The notes beneath the pieces are model-generated. The model saw only the letters and a program-made list of their open reading frames with translations. It searched no databases and was not told where the DNA came from. The position numbers were made by a program, and so were the translations under genes. Below, piece after piece: positions 1 through 9,508 of a stretch of DNA of 64,000 bases (the first letter of the stretch is position 1; each line of letters begins with the position of its first letter). This DNA is from JAJFHI01 sp050633705 (GTDB lineage Bacteria; Pseudomonadota; Alphaproteobacteria; Rhizobiales; Hyphomicrobiaceae), in contig JBOEGZ010000005.1 of NCBI GenBank assembly GCA_050633705.1, forward strand, positions 62,001 to 126,000, in the 5' to 3' direction.

Positions 1-537
1 AAAGCCATCATGAGCAGCAACTTCTCTTGCAACCCCGCCCGGGATTGCAGGCCTTTCGATGCCAGTGCTCATGACGACCATGTCTGCAGTCAGACATCTG
101 CCACCGTCTATATGTACACCAAGCCCCTTGGCAGTGCGCTCAAGACGAGCAGCGCGTGCCGGAACATGATCTAAGATCGATCCAGATGCATTTTTCGAAG
201 CGTAAGCTGCAAATTGCTCACGAACAAATGCGCCAAACGCCGAACGGCGCGGAAACAAAGACCCATCGTCCGCCACCATTTCCTGATCGACTTCAATTCG
301 CCCCGTTTTCTGCAACCAAGTTTCAAACGCCATTAAGTCATCAGGAATGAGGGTATGGATCGCAGCCGGCGCATTCAAACGATGATCGGGATCATCAGTT
401 GCGTAAGCAATCCCGCGCCCGATATCTGGCTTCGGCTCCACAACTGAAATATGCAACGGCTCTTCAGCCTGACGGGCCAAATGAATTGCCGTTGCCGCAC
501 CTGTAAACCCTCCGCCAACAACGACAATTTTTCTCAT
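1..537 (-). CDS. FAD/NAD(P)-binding protein, C-terminally cut by window edge
   Basis: The reverse strand reads without a stop from an ATG at 537 to base 1 (179 codons). The protein opens with a Rossmann dinucleotide-binding motif, VVVGGGFTGAATAIHL, at about residues 5-20, followed by PKPDIGRGIAYATDDPDHRLNAPA. That pattern is typical of the NAD_binding_9 type of FAD/NAD(P)-binding proteins, which resemble flavin monooxygenase or hydroxylase N-termini. A second segment, VVMSTGIERPAIPG near residue 160, fits the return strand of the fold. The substrate cannot be inferred and the C-terminal part lies outside the window. It reads in the same direction as the transporter gene to its right, with about 180 bases between. 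Confidence 0.75.
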   Translation of the reverse strand, partial: MRKIVVVGGGFTGAATAIHLARQAEEPLHISVVEPKPDIGRGIAYATDDPDHRLNAPAAIHTLIPDDLMAFETWLQKTGRIEVDQEMVADDGSLFPRRSAFGAFVREQFAAYASKNASGSILDHVPARAARLERTAKGLGVHIDGGRCLTADMVVMSTGIERPAIPGGVAREVAAHDGF

Positions 538-718
538 GCTCGCCCCACCGCCAAAAGCATCCGGATTTGTGATCCGCATTTGTGACAACGCGGACGATAA
601 CACCCGCGACACCCGTGCCGGTTCAAAACGCCGCGACAGTCAGGAAGCATGCCCTCAAGCCATTGGCTTAGATACCGATTTGAACCAGGGCACATTGCAG
701 CCTAAGGCCGTGCGCTGC

Positions 719-2107
719 CTATAAATACAAGAGCCCGAATGAGAAAACTAAGCCGCTCCACAAGAACACGACGGCGGTGTAACCCATGATATCACGCACG
801 CCTAACCCCGCGATCGCCAACACTGGAATCGCCCAGAAGGGTTGCAACATGTTTGTCCACTGGTCGCCAATCGCAACACCCATGGCCACACGCGGTAAAT
901 CCGCCCCAAGAGTTTGAGCCGCTTCCATCATGATTGGTCCCTGGACCGCCCATTGGCCACCACCAGAAGGAACAAACAGATTGATTAGCCCACCAGAGAT
1001 CATGCTCCAAAACGGTAATGTTTCAGCCGTCGAAAACGATACAAACCAAGCAGCAAGAAAAGTTGCCAACCCCGTGCCGGTCATGATCCCCATGATGCCC
1101 GCGTAGAATGGAAACTGAAGAATAATCGCAGCTATTCCCCGCCCCTCAGCCAAAGCAAGCTCCATGTAGTGCACAGGTGACCGCGTCAAAATCAAACCGA
1201 GAGACAGAAAAATCAAATTTATAATATTCGTATTTATTCCACCATTTCGCTCGATGAAATGAAGCCACAGGTAAGCCAGGATACCGGCTACAATAACAAA
1301 GTTAAACGCACGCGTGTTGTTGAGAATTGTCGCCGGAGTTTTTTCTTGATCGTCTTGCGTTGACGCCGGTTCTTCCACCTTCAACTCCTTGGCAATCGCA
1401 ACGCACTCACCTTTCGGCGGTCCCATTAGCAGGAGTAAAAACGGCACCGTGATCAAGAGCGTGAACACAATAACAAGGCTCATGTAGGAAAAGACGGTTT
1501 CGCTAAAAGGAACAACGCCCATCTTGTCGATAAGAAAGTGATTGGTTTCAGCGATCTTGAGTGGGACTGACCCTGACAAACCTTGATGCCAGGTGATCAT
1601 GCCAGAATAGGCCGCGGCAACAAGCAGGGGATAGTGCACTGTAATGCCGCGGCGAAGGCATGAATTTGCGGTTTCACGTGCCACAACACCACCGACAATC
1701 AAACACATGCCCCATGAAAACAACCCTGCGAACGCCGGAACGAGGTAAGCAAGCGCATAAGCACGTGCTGGAGTTGTCGCCAATTCAACGATAGCAAGAA
1801 TGCCTCTGCGAACCACGGGGGTTTGAGCTAAAACCAAACCCGTGATCAAGATCATCGCCATTTGGGCCGCGAACGTCTGCAGCTTCCAGAACCCATTTCC
1901 CCAAGCATCAACCGCTTCGACAGGCGAAGCCTCGGCAAGAACAATCGCCAAGACGAATGTGAGAGCTGACAGCAAAATGGCGAAAATGAAGGCATCGGGC
2001 ATATAGCGCTGCGTTAAGGCGACTAACGGCCGGGCTAAGGCCTGCATAACTCGATTAAAAATGCCAACGTTTGCAACGTCGTCAACTTGACCCTCACTGG
2101 TCGACAT
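719..2107 (-). CDS. Short-chain fatty acid transporter, AtoE family
   Basis: An inner-membrane carrier of 462 residues with roughly ten or more hydrophobic segments. The family (TIGR00366 / SCFA_trans) takes up acetoacetate, butyrate and similar acids. Family-like features include the conserved segment WHQGLSGS near residue 200 and the C-terminal GGGQWAVQGPIM region. I use the ATG at 2107 because GGGAGGG lies about 6 bases upstream; the longer frame from 2131 would put this Shine-Dalgarno inside the coding region. No atoDA or thiolase gene is adjacent, so the substrate is only inferred from the family. It is followed downstream by the flavoprotein gene on the same strand. Confidence 0.85.
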   Translation of the reverse strand: MSTSEGQVDDVANVGIFNRVMQALARPLVALTQRYMPDAFIFAILLSALTFVLAIVLAEASPVEAVDAWGNGFWKLQTFAAQMAMILITGLVLAQTPVVRRGILAIVELATTPARAYALAYLVPAFAGLFSWGMCLIVGGVVARETANSCLRRGITVHYPLLVAAAYSGMITWHQGLSGSVPLKIAETNHFLIDKMGVVPFSETVFSYMSLVIVFTLLITVPFLLLLMGPPKGECVAIAKELKVEEPASTQDDQEKTPATILNNTRAFNFVIVAGILAYLWLHFIERNGGINTNIINLIFLSLGLILTRSPVHYMELALAEGRGIAAIILQFPFYAGIMGIMTGTGLATFLAAWFVSFSTAETLPFWSMISGGLINLFVPSGGGQWAVQGPIMMEAAQTLGADLPRVAMGVAIGDQWTNMLQPFWAIPVLAIAGLGVRDIMGYTAVVFLWSGLVFSFGLLYL

Positions 2108-2730
2108 ATCGATCCCTCCCCATTTGCGCACTGTTGCTCTTTAAAACACGGTCGATTTGCAGTGCCACATTGTTGATTATTTCCAATTTTTCGCCAGGAT
2201 AACCCTTTAATGCCTCCAAGGTCACCTGAAAGAACCTGCCAGCACAGCAATCCCAAACGCTATGTCAACAAGCAGCCAGGCATTCATTGAGCGCTCGATC
2301 AATAATTACTCAGCTCAATCCCACGAGTTTTCCACAACAGCCCATTAACACAAGGCGTTGGATTAGAGCTGAATGTGGCTGGAACCGCCCTTTGGTGGCT
2401 CATTTACCCAACCTCGCTGCCCGCCGTCCTTAATTGCCTGCACCAAATTTACCAAAAGAAAATCAGTCGAATTGGCAGCGTTTCATGTTTCTCAAATGAG
2501 AGGCTTTGACCATTTATCCTAAACAAAAGAGAACCGCCAATTCTGCATCAATCTGATACTTCGCGAGTTTTATTGGTTTCTTTTAATTTCTAATTGGCAC
2601 AATCTGAATACATCTTAACTCTATTGATGAGAAATTCCGCCTCACAATGGAACAACAGAATATTTTTTGTTATCGATTTTGGGGGAAGTCATTTTCCTTG
2701 TTTTCATCTCATTGAGTGGAGTATTTTTCT
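2108..2730. other. Intergenic region, AT-rich, between divergent genes
   Basis: About 620 bases between the transporter (leftward) and the Gly/Ser/Tyr-rich secreted protein (rightward). It becomes clearly AT-rich from about 2440 onward. It must hold the promoters of both genes, but I cannot point to convincing -35/-10 pairs. No credible coding frame is seen. Confidence 0.6.
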
Positions 2731-3090
2731 ATGAAAATTGTAAGCGTATTGAGTGCTGTTGCAGCAGTCGCATTGATGTCTTCAGCAGCATCAGCTGGCG
2801 GATTCAAGTACGGCAGCATCGGTGGCAACTACGGAACTTTCGCAAACATCAACGGCAGCGCTTTCGGTGGCGCAAAATCCTACAGCTACTACGGTGGCTC
2901 AACAAGCAGCGAAAGCTACATTGATGTGAATACTTATAAGGGCTACGGAACTTCTGGTGCATATGGCTCAACAGGCAACCAGTCATCATTCACTGGCTAC
3001 GGCAGTGCTCACTCACAATCAGGCATCTCAGCAAGTGCTGGCGTTGGCTATGGTGTTGGTGGTCAATATGGTAGCTTCAAAAAGCACTAA
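2731..3090 (+). CDS. Small secreted Gly/Ser/Tyr-rich protein
   Basis: 119 residues. A clear Sec signal peptide (MKIVSVLSAVAAVALMSSAASA, cleavage after ASA near residue 22) is followed by a low-complexity mature chain of about 97 residues, of which 25 are Gly, 18 Ser and 12 Tyr, ending in KKH. Cysteine is absent. The start is the ATG at 2731 preceded by TGGAG at 8 bases; an upstream GTG at 2716 overlaps this Shine-Dalgarno and is rejected. The composition resembles structural or amyloid-like extracellular proteins, but no family is recognised. It is monocistronic, with its own strong terminator just downstream, and is followed by a second small exported protein whose mature start is also AGGF. 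Confidence 0.8.
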   Translation: MKIVSVLSAVAAVALMSSAASAGGFKYGSIGGNYGTFANINGSAFGGAKSYSYYGGSTSSESYIDVNTYKGYGTSGAYGSTGNQSSFTGYGSAHSQSGISASAGVGYGVGGQYGSFKKH

Positions 3091-3119
3091 TTAAGACTAC
3101 AATTTGCTAAGCTAACAAA

Positions 3120-3158
3120 AGCCCCGAGTGCAACAATCGTGCTCGGGGCTTTTTTATT
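3120..3158 (+). terminator. Intrinsic terminator of the Gly/Ser/Tyr-rich protein gene
   Basis: A perfect 9-bp stem (AGCCCCGAG pairing with CTCGGGGCT), a 13-base loop and a run of T directly after. It starts about 30 bases after the stop codon. Confidence 0.9.
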
Positions 3159-3332
3159 TTTCCATTTCAATTTCATATAAATATTTATTCTAATTTTAAT
3201 TAAGTTGATTTGTTCCCACAATGATTGTTCTAAAATTAATTATTAATATTGTCCTAAAATATACTCTCAAGTTGAACCGGCGCAATTAATGCTTTCCTCT
3301 TTCATGATATTTTTTTGAAGGGGAGTTTTGTT

Positions 3333-3881
3333 GTGAAGTCCATCATCAGTATTGCGTCTGCGGCGTTTATTCTCGCATTCGCTCATTCGATCACGATTGC
3401 AAATGCCGGCGGCTTCTCGCGCACAACGGGCGCTGGAGCTTTTGGTGCTGCCAGCTCAGGCACGAGTGTCAACGTTCGCTCAAAATATGCAAAATACAAA
3501 TCCAACACCTATGCCAACACATCCGTGCAAGTCCTTTATGGTGGCAGGATCGCTATCGGCAAAGCAAAAGCTGGCAGCCACACCTCGTATTACGCCAAGG
3601 GGAAGTCGAAATTTAAGCAGTGGAAGCAAACGAAGGCGAAGGTCTACGCCAAAGGTGGAAACGTCCTCGCAAAAGCGCGCACATCGAATTACGTGACGAT
3701 TCGGGCAGCCGGCAAAACCTACGTCGTAAGCCACGAAGTCGCCCGTTCAATTGCGCGATTTACGCCACTCGGCACAACTGCAGCGGCATCGTCAAACACC
3801 TACGTCAGCGGTGCGAGCAGCCAATACTTGGGCATAACAACGGGTGGAACAGCAAGCGCTGTTGTCCGCATAAAGCGTTGA
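3333..3881 (+). CDS. Small secreted basic protein, unknown function
   Basis: 182 residues from a GTG at 3333, chosen because AAGGGGAG lies 7 bases upstream; a TTG at 3315 is upstream of that signal. A Sec signal peptide ends ANA|GGF near residue 25. The mature protein is rich in Lys, Ala, Thr, Ser and Tyr in the middle (repeated KY, YAK and KAK motifs). It then has a short beta-like segment VTIRAAGKTYVVSHEVARSIARF near residues 122-144 and ends VVRIKR. No family recognised. Position, size and the shared AGGF mature N-terminus suggest it is functionally related to the preceding secreted protein, but the sequences are otherwise unlike each other. Confidence 0.75.
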   Translation: MKSIISIASAAFILAFAHSITIANAGGFSRTTGAGAFGAASSGTSVNVRSKYAKYKSNTYANTSVQVLYGGRIAIGKAKAGSHTSYYAKGKSKFKQWKQTKAKVYAKGGNVLAKARTSNYVTIRAAGKTYVVSHEVARSIARFTPLGTTAAASSNTYVSGASSQYLGITTGGTASAVVRIKR

Positions 3882-3905
3882 TATATAGGCCTAATAGATC
3901 AAGAA

Positions 3906-3939
3906 GTCGTCGCATGATCCGTATGCGGCGGCTTTTTTA
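3906..3939 (+). terminator. Intrinsic terminator after the basic secreted protein
   Basis: A 10-bp stem (GTCGTCGCAT with ATGCGGCGGC, two G-U pairs) with a 7-base loop followed by six T. It begins 24 bases after the stop codon. Confidence 0.85.
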
Positions 3940-4176
3940 TTGCGCACAGCCCACTGTTGCAGAGTTCCAACGCCGGTCAGCCAAATTTAGCCTTCTGTCC
4001 ACAATTGCTTCGCATTCTACCTTTCAGGCGGGTAGCACTTCTAAGTATAAATGTTAGAGATTTGTTAACGGATCGCTATTTTGTGTTTTCAGGCGATCCG
4101 ATTGAGTTTTCAAAAATAGCAGTGGCCGCTTGTATGCGTTCCGGCCAAAACCAAATCATTTTGATTGGAGCGCACT

Positions 4177-6513
4177 ATGATTCGCTTTGCCCTATTGCAT
4201 CTAGCGATCATTACTCTGGCGACGACACTTGTCGCGACTTCCGCCTCAGCGCAAACCCGGCCAATCGGTCAGCAACCCTTTGGTGAAAGCGCGAAGCTAT
4301 TGAAGGGTAAGTCAGCTGGTGACTTCAGCGGCGCCGTCGGCTTTACGGTTGCACCAGGCGTTATTGTTACGCCAACGGCATACTTTGAAGTTGGGCACGA
4401 TTCTAACCCTGACCAGAGCTTCACACCTGTTAATGCTGCCTTTGGTCGCACTGGAACAGGACTTTCGTTGACCAAAATCGGTCGTGACGGCGCTGCAAAC
4501 GTTACAGCATCTGGAAGTTGGCTTGGTCTAGACGACGAAACGATCCGAGATAACCGCCTGCAAGGCAGGGTCGCAGCCAATGGCGTTTACGCACTGATGC
4601 CTGGCCTCACGATATCTGCCGGTGGCTTTGTCGAACATGACGAAATTGACTCCATCGAAGACGATGTTGCAGCCGCCTTCACTGAATTGACTTATAGCGA
4701 TGATTACACAACAGCCTTCGTTCGCGCGCGAATTATCGACGTACAATATCTGACCGATACACCAGCCCCTGCAGGCACTCCGCCTCTCCTCATCCCACTG
4801 TTTAACATTTCGAACTTTGATGCCCAACGGCGTGAGATTTCAGCCGGTATTTTGCTTGGCAATAACAAGCCAGTTGCACCATATATCGAAGGTGCTGTGG
4901 CAAAGGTCGATTATACGGATCAAAGGCTCGAGGCGTTGATTGATCGCGACGCAGACGACTACCACGTTAAAGGTGGTCTTCGCGTGACTGTATCGCCATC
5001 GCTTCAAGCCGATATTGGTTGGCGTTTTAACCGCCGCGAACTCGACGATACGACGATCAGAGGTTTTTCGTCGAGTTACTTTGACGGCAGTATTCGTTGG
5101 ACACCATCTCCCTTCTTCTCTGCCTATGTAACAATCGACAGAATCATCGATGAACCATCGACGCTCATTGGTCGACTTGGCGATGTAAAGGGACATGAAG
5201 CTGGCCTTACCTACATTCCTGCCGACCGCTTCAAGCTGACAACATCAGCGCGTCGTGAACTGATTGAGGAAATTGGTTCAAACACCTTGTTCCGCCGTCG
5301 ATTGCTGTTCTCTGAGCTGACATACGACATGTCACGCTTCACACAGCTCTATACCGCTCTTGGCTACGAGATTGTTGAAGAAGATCGCTCGGACCTCGAG
5401 TACGACCGCTTTCGCATCGGTGTTGGCGCGCGAATTCGTTTGGGCGAAAGACAGGACGGTGAAGACTTATTCGGGGATCGTTCGAAACTGTTTGCAAGAC
5501 CAAGTTCGTTCCATTTGCCAGGCGGTGCAGAATTGCGCACGTCGGTTGGTTACAGCCGACTAGACTTGGCAAGCACAAACATGACGACGCTCATCTCGGG
5601 TGTGTTCTTCGACCAAGCTGTAACCCAATTGGAAGATCACAGTGGTGAATTCGACGGCGTTCGCACTGATGTTGAACTTAGAAAAATGGCGCGTCATCAA
5701 TTTGGCTCTGGACACTCATTAACCTTCGGTGCCGGCGCATTCTACGCTTTCTATGATGAGACAGAGACTTCAAGCTGTACGTTCGGATTGACGACAGACT
5801 GCGCATTCGTCAACATCGATGACTTTGACCGTACCCGTGAAAACAACACGGGTCCGTTTGGTGTCCTGGAAACGACGACCGGCCGCCGCGTGCATCATTG
5901 GGGGCTATCGCTCGATGCGAAACTGGGCCGCATGCATGGCGGTAGCTTTAAAGACGACCCTGTGTTGCGGGAATCACCACTTAAAACTGGTCTTGCATTC
6001 CGCGCCATCAATCAGGACATCCGCCTGTTCGCCATCGACCGATCCGTGCCTGATCCGGTCGACTATCGCGAGGATCTCAACACTTACTACTATGGTGGTT
6101 TTGTCGGCGTTGATCACACCTTCCAGCTTCAAAACGGTTTCAGCCTACAGGTCGATGCCGAAGCTGGGGTCTATTACGCACATACCGATTATGAGGGTCG
6201 TTACGTTGCCTTTATTCCAATCGGCGGCACACGGTTTGTCGTTGAGCAAGGCGGTATCGACGATGGTGATAACGAGACGGCATTCATCGGTAGTGTGCGC
6301 CTTGATCTGATGAAACAGTTCTCATGGGGTCGTCTCGGCGCATTTGGTGAAGCGGAATACCTGAGCTACACACCACGCGTTCGTTATAACAACAACGATG
6401 AAGCCGGTGGCTCACCATTTGGCATCCAAGGCACGCAGGTCGGCACCGAGCTCGATAGCCAAGACGCGTTCGCATATACCTTTGGTGTCAGCGCGACACT
6501 GCCAATCAACTAA
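4177..6513 (+). CDS. Outer-membrane beta-barrel protein, BBP2-like
   Basis: 778 residues with a Sec signal peptide (cleavage after ASA near residue 25). The mature protein starts with a PFGESAKLLKG segment, then APGVIVTPTAYFEVGHDSNPDQ, the (P)xAxxxxGHDSN-type opening of the putative beta-barrel porin 2 family (BBP2_2). The rest alternates short amphipathic strands with turns, about every 10-15 residues, and ends with YTFGVSATLPIN, compatible with a closing strand. Start: ATG 4177 with GGAG six bases upstream, not the TTG at 4165. In other bacteria such barrels are often linked to polysaccharide or surface-protein export. That two small exported proteins precede it suggests, but does not prove, a surface-structure locus. 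Confidence 0.75.
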   Translation: MIRFALLHLAIITLATTLVATSASAQTRPIGQQPFGESAKLLKGKSAGDFSGAVGFTVAPGVIVTPTAYFEVGHDSNPDQSFTPVNAAFGRTGTGLSLTKIGRDGAANVTASGSWLGLDDETIRDNRLQGRVAANGVYALMPGLTISAGGFVEHDEIDSIEDDVAAAFTELTYSDDYTTAFVRARIIDVQYLTDTPAPAGTPPLLIPLFNISNFDAQRREISAGILLGNNKPVAPYIEGAVAKVDYTDQRLEALIDRDADDYHVKGGLRVTVSPSLQADIGWRFNRRELDDTTIRGFSSSYFDGSIRWTPSPFFSAYVTIDRIIDEPSTLIGRLGDVKGHEAGLTYIPADRFKLTTSARRELIEEIGSNTLFRRRLLFSELTYDMSRFTQLYTALGYEIVEEDRSDLEYDRFRIGVGARIRLGERQDGEDLFGDRSKLFARPSSFHLPGGAELRTSVGYSRLDLASTNMTTLISGVFFDQAVTQLEDHSGEFDGVRTDVELRKMARHQFGSGHSLTFGAGAFYAFYDETETSSCTFGLTTDCAFVNIDDFDRTRENNTGPFGVLETTTGRRVHHWGLSLDAKLGRMHGGSFKDDPVLRESPLKTGLAFRAINQDIRLFAIDRSVPDPVDYREDLNTYYYGGFVGVDHTFQLQNGFSLQVDAEAGVYYAHTDYEGRYVAFIPIGGTRFVVEQGGIDDGDNETAFIGSVRLDLMKQFSWGRLGAFGEAEYLSYTPRVRYNNNDEAGGSPFGIQGTQVGTELDSQDAFAYTFGVSATLPIN

Positions 6514-6540
6514 ATCACCCATTCGAGGTGAAAACAAAAT

Positions 6541-6572
6541 AGGGGCGAGCTCAGGCTTGCCCCTTATTTTTT
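6541..6572 (+). terminator. Intrinsic terminator after the beta-barrel gene
   Basis: A 10-bp stem (AGGGGCGAGC with GCTTGCCCCT, one G-U), a tetraloop TCAG and a T-rich tail. It lies 28 bases after the stop codon. Confidence 0.9.
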
Positions 6573-6769
6573 GCCATTCTCTTGCAATCGATACGGGGAT
6601 TAAATTGACGCGTTAAGGACGCATTAAAATTATTCGATCCTTGCTTCGGTCTCAGATCAACTGAAATTAGATACCTGCGAACGAACACCCATTGCGCAAG
6701 CCACGAGCACACTACGGGTCAGCGCTGAGGCCATACCAAACGAATATATCATCATCAACACGCAACACA

Positions 6770-7969
6770 TCAGTTAAAAGCCTGAAGCCCCGTCTGCGCG
6801 CGCCCAAGGATCAACGCATGAATGTCGTGTGTCCCTTCATAGGTATTCACGCTCTCTAAATTCATGACATGTCGAATAACGTGATATTCGTCAGCGACGC
6901 CATTTGCACCGTGCATGTCGCGCGCGACCCGCGCCACTTCCAAAGCTTTGCCACAGCAATTACGTTTAATCATTGAAATGTTTTCCGGCGGACAGCGACC
7001 TTCATCGAGCAACCGACCAATTCGCAAACAAGCTTGCAGCCCGAGTGTGATTTCAGTCTGCATATCTGCAAGTTTCTTTTGTACAAGCTGCGTTGCTGCC
7101 AATGGACGGCCGAACTGATGGCGATCAAGAGTATATTGTCGGGCAGCATGCCAGCAGTACTCTGCTGCACCCATCACCCCCCAAGCGATCCCGAAACGAG
7201 CTTTGTTAAGACAGCCGAAAGGTCCTTTAAAGCCCGCAATTTCTGGGAAGATGTTCGTCTGCGGAACAAAAACCTTCTGCATCACAATTTCGCCGGTCAA
7301 ACTCGCACGCAATGAAAATTTTCCATCGATCTTATTCGCGCTTAAGCCTTCCATACTCTTCTCAAGGATGAAACCGCGAATTTGCCCATCCAGCTTCGCC
7401 CAAACAACAAACAGATCGGCAATGGGGGCATTCGTGATCCATGTTTTGGTGCCAGATAACAAAAACCCACCATCAACCTTTTCAGCACGGCACCTCATTC
7501 CACCAGGATCGGAACCATGATCGGGCTCTGTCAGGCCAAAACAGCCAATCAACTCACCTCGCGCCAAAAGTGGAAGGTATTTTTGTCGCTGCTCCTCCGT
7601 CCCGTAGGTGTAGATGGGATGCATCACTAATGACGATTGCACGCTCATGACCGAGCGGTAGCCTGAATCAACACGCTCAATTTCCCGCGCAGCAAGCCCA
7701 TACGATACGTGGCTCACACCCCCACCGCCATAATCAACTGGAATCGTGGGTCCGAGCAATCCGACTTGACCCATTTCCTTCACGATCTGAGGATCAAATT
7801 GCTCATTACGATTGGCCGAAAGAATGCCAGGCATGAGCCGATCTTGAGCGTATTTACGTGCTGTGTCTTGGACCAGTCGTTCTTCATCGGATAATTGGTC
7901 TGCGAGTAAGAGCGGATCGTCCCAAACAAATTCAACTTTTCCCATATGTCGGCCAGCACTTTCCACCAT
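6770..7969 (-). CDS. gcdH: Glutaryl-CoA dehydrogenase
   Basis: An FAD enzyme of 399 residues that oxidises and decarboxylates glutaryl-CoA to crotonyl-CoA. Family signatures are strong: FVWDDPLLLADQL near the start, SGYRSVMSVQSSLVMHPI (the Arg that holds the glutaryl carboxylate), GCFGLTEPDHGSDP, and NTYEGTHDIHALILGRAQTG, containing the catalytic Glu. The start is uncertain: ATG 7969 gives 399 residues, while ATG 7945 (MGKVEFVWDD) gives 391 and fits many homologues equally well. It is divergent from a CoA-transferase gene 160 bases away, which supplies glutaryl-CoA in the same route (lysine or glutarate degradation). Confidence 0.95.
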   Translation of the reverse strand: MVESAGRHMGKVEFVWDDPLLLADQLSDEERLVQDTARKYAQDRLMPGILSANRNEQFDPQIVKEMGQVGLLGPTIPVDYGGGGVSHVSYGLAAREIERVDSGYRSVMSVQSSLVMHPIYTYGTEEQRQKYLPLLARGELIGCFGLTEPDHGSDPGGMRCRAEKVDGGFLLSGTKTWITNAPIADLFVVWAKLDGQIRGFILEKSMEGLSANKIDGKFSLRASLTGEIVMQKVFVPQTNIFPEIAGFKGPFGCLNKARFGIAWGVMGAAEYCWHAARQYTLDRHQFGRPLAATQLVQKKLADMQTEITLGLQACLRIGRLLDEGRCPPENISMIKRNCCGKALEVARVARDMHGANGVADEYHVIRHVMNLESVNTYEGTHDIHALILGRAQTGLQAFN

Positions 7970-8129
7970 CTAAAAATTCCACCCATGTTGTAAAAAAAAA
8001 GACACTGCCAAACTCTTCGACGACCAAGGAGCCACCGTAATTGCCGCGCTATTTCATGTTTGCATCTTGCGGCAGCAGTGAGCAATAGTAAATCAGATAT
8101 CCTCTGAGACCCTGAACCCAAGGTTTGAA

Positions 8130-9377
8130 ATGTTACCAGATAAGAAAGAACAAACAACCGCACTCGGACACTTACGCGTACTCGACCTAAGTCGGATTTT
8201 AGCTGGTCCATGGACGACACAAGTCCTTGGGGATCTCGGTGCAGACGTCATAAAAATCGAACATGCAAATGGTGACGACACGCGCCAATGGGGACCACCA
8301 TTTGTTGAAGAAACTGGTAATGACGAAAGGGATGCTGCCTACTTCACAGCCTGTAACAGAAACAAGAAATCCATAATTGTCGATTTTGGAAAACCAGAGG
8401 GAAGTGACTTAATCCGACAAATGGCAGAGCACTGCGACATAGTGATCGAAAACTTCAAGGTCGGAACTCTCGCCAAATATCGTCTCGATTACGAATCCTT
8501 AAAAGCTGTGAATCCCAAACTGATTTATTGCTCCATTTCCGGCTTTGGCCAAGTTGGACCCTATGCAGATCGCAGAGGCTACGACTTTCTGATCCAGGGT
8601 ATGAGTGGCTTGATGAGCATCACCGGTCAACCGGACGGTCAACCTGGTACCGACCCAACGAAGGTAGGTGTTGCAGCAATGGATTTAACCACCGGCATGT
8701 ATGCAACGGTATCAATTCTAGCAGCACTTACTCATCGCGACCGCACAGGACAAGGACAGCATATTGATTGCGCACTCTTTGACTCCGGCGTCGCGCTTTT
8801 GGCGAACCAAGCTTCCAACTGGCTCGTCGGTGGCGTTACACCAAAACGGATGGGAAACAATCACCCCAACATTGTTCCTTACCGCACTTATGAAGTGAGC
8901 GACGGGCACGTCATCATTACCTGCGGTAATGATGACCAATTCGTGCGCCTTTGCCAGGCGCTTGGGTTATCGCATCTGGCCAGCCAAAAAGACTACGCTC
9001 GGAATGAAGATCGGATGAAAAACCGTGACGCCTTAGACACGTTGATTGGCGACGCTATCGCTCACATGAACCGCGACCAGGTTCTAGCAATTGTGCAAGC
9101 CGCTGGTGTCCCTTGCGGACCAATCAATACTGTTCAAGAGGTCTTTGCAGACCCCAACACAAAAGCGCGTGGTCTTGAGATCGAAATGACGCGCGATAAG
9201 GGCGAAGTTATTCGCTCTGTAGCATTTCCAGCGCGCCTTAGCGAAACGCCGGCAACATACCGACGGGCGCCACCAAAATTGGGAGCCGATACTGATGACG
9301 TCCTGGAACAGGTTCTAAAGTTATCACCCGGCCAGATCGCCAAACTTAAGGAAAAGAAAGTGATCGGTCAGACTTAG
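8130..9377 (+). CDS. Class III CoA-transferase (CaiB/BaiF), probably succinyl-CoA:glutarate type
   Basis: 415 residues. The CaiB/BaiF fold is shown by VLDLSRILAGPWTTQVLGDLGADVIKIE near residues 15-45, YCSISGFGQVGPYADRRGYDFLIQGMSGLMS, and the catalytic-Asp block AAMDLTTGMYA. The C-terminus has APPKLGADTDDVL, usual for the family. The substrate cannot be read from sequence alone. Divergent pairing with gcdH makes glutarate activation (succinyl-CoA + glutarate to glutaryl-CoA) the best guess, as in known SugCT-GcdH pairs. ATG at 8130 with AAGG about 8 bases upstream. Confidence 0.85.
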   Translation: MLPDKKEQTTALGHLRVLDLSRILAGPWTTQVLGDLGADVIKIEHANGDDTRQWGPPFVEETGNDERDAAYFTACNRNKKSIIVDFGKPEGSDLIRQMAEHCDIVIENFKVGTLAKYRLDYESLKAVNPKLIYCSISGFGQVGPYADRRGYDFLIQGMSGLMSITGQPDGQPGTDPTKVGVAAMDLTTGMYATVSILAALTHRDRTGQGQHIDCALFDSGVALLANQASNWLVGGVTPKRMGNNHPNIVPYRTYEVSDGHVIITCGNDDQFVRLCQALGLSHLASQKDYARNEDRMKNRDALDTLIGDAIAHMNRDQVLAIVQAAGVPCGPINTVQEVFADPNTKARGLEIEMTRDKGEVIRSVAFPARLSETPATYRRAPPKLGADTDDVLEQVLKLSPGQIAKLKEKKVIGQT

Positions 9378-9440
9378 ACGTTAACACGTAATCTTTGGTG
9401 TTATTTTTTTCCCAATTGTCCGCAGGTTTTTTGGTTGCAA

Positions 9441-9486
9441 GTCAGGCGGGCATCGGCGCTCAACACACGCCGAAGCTTCGCCTGAC
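9441..9486. terminator. Long hairpin between convergent genes
   Basis: An 8-bp outer stem (GTCAGGCG/CGCCTGAC) and a 6-bp inner stem (TCGGCG/CGCCGA), separated by a small internal loop. It lies between the ends of the CoA-transferase and the amidohydrolase. It lacks a U-run on either strand, so termination is only inferred from position. Confidence 0.4.
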
Positions 9487-9508
9487 AACCTTCGCAGATG
9501 TCTCAGTT

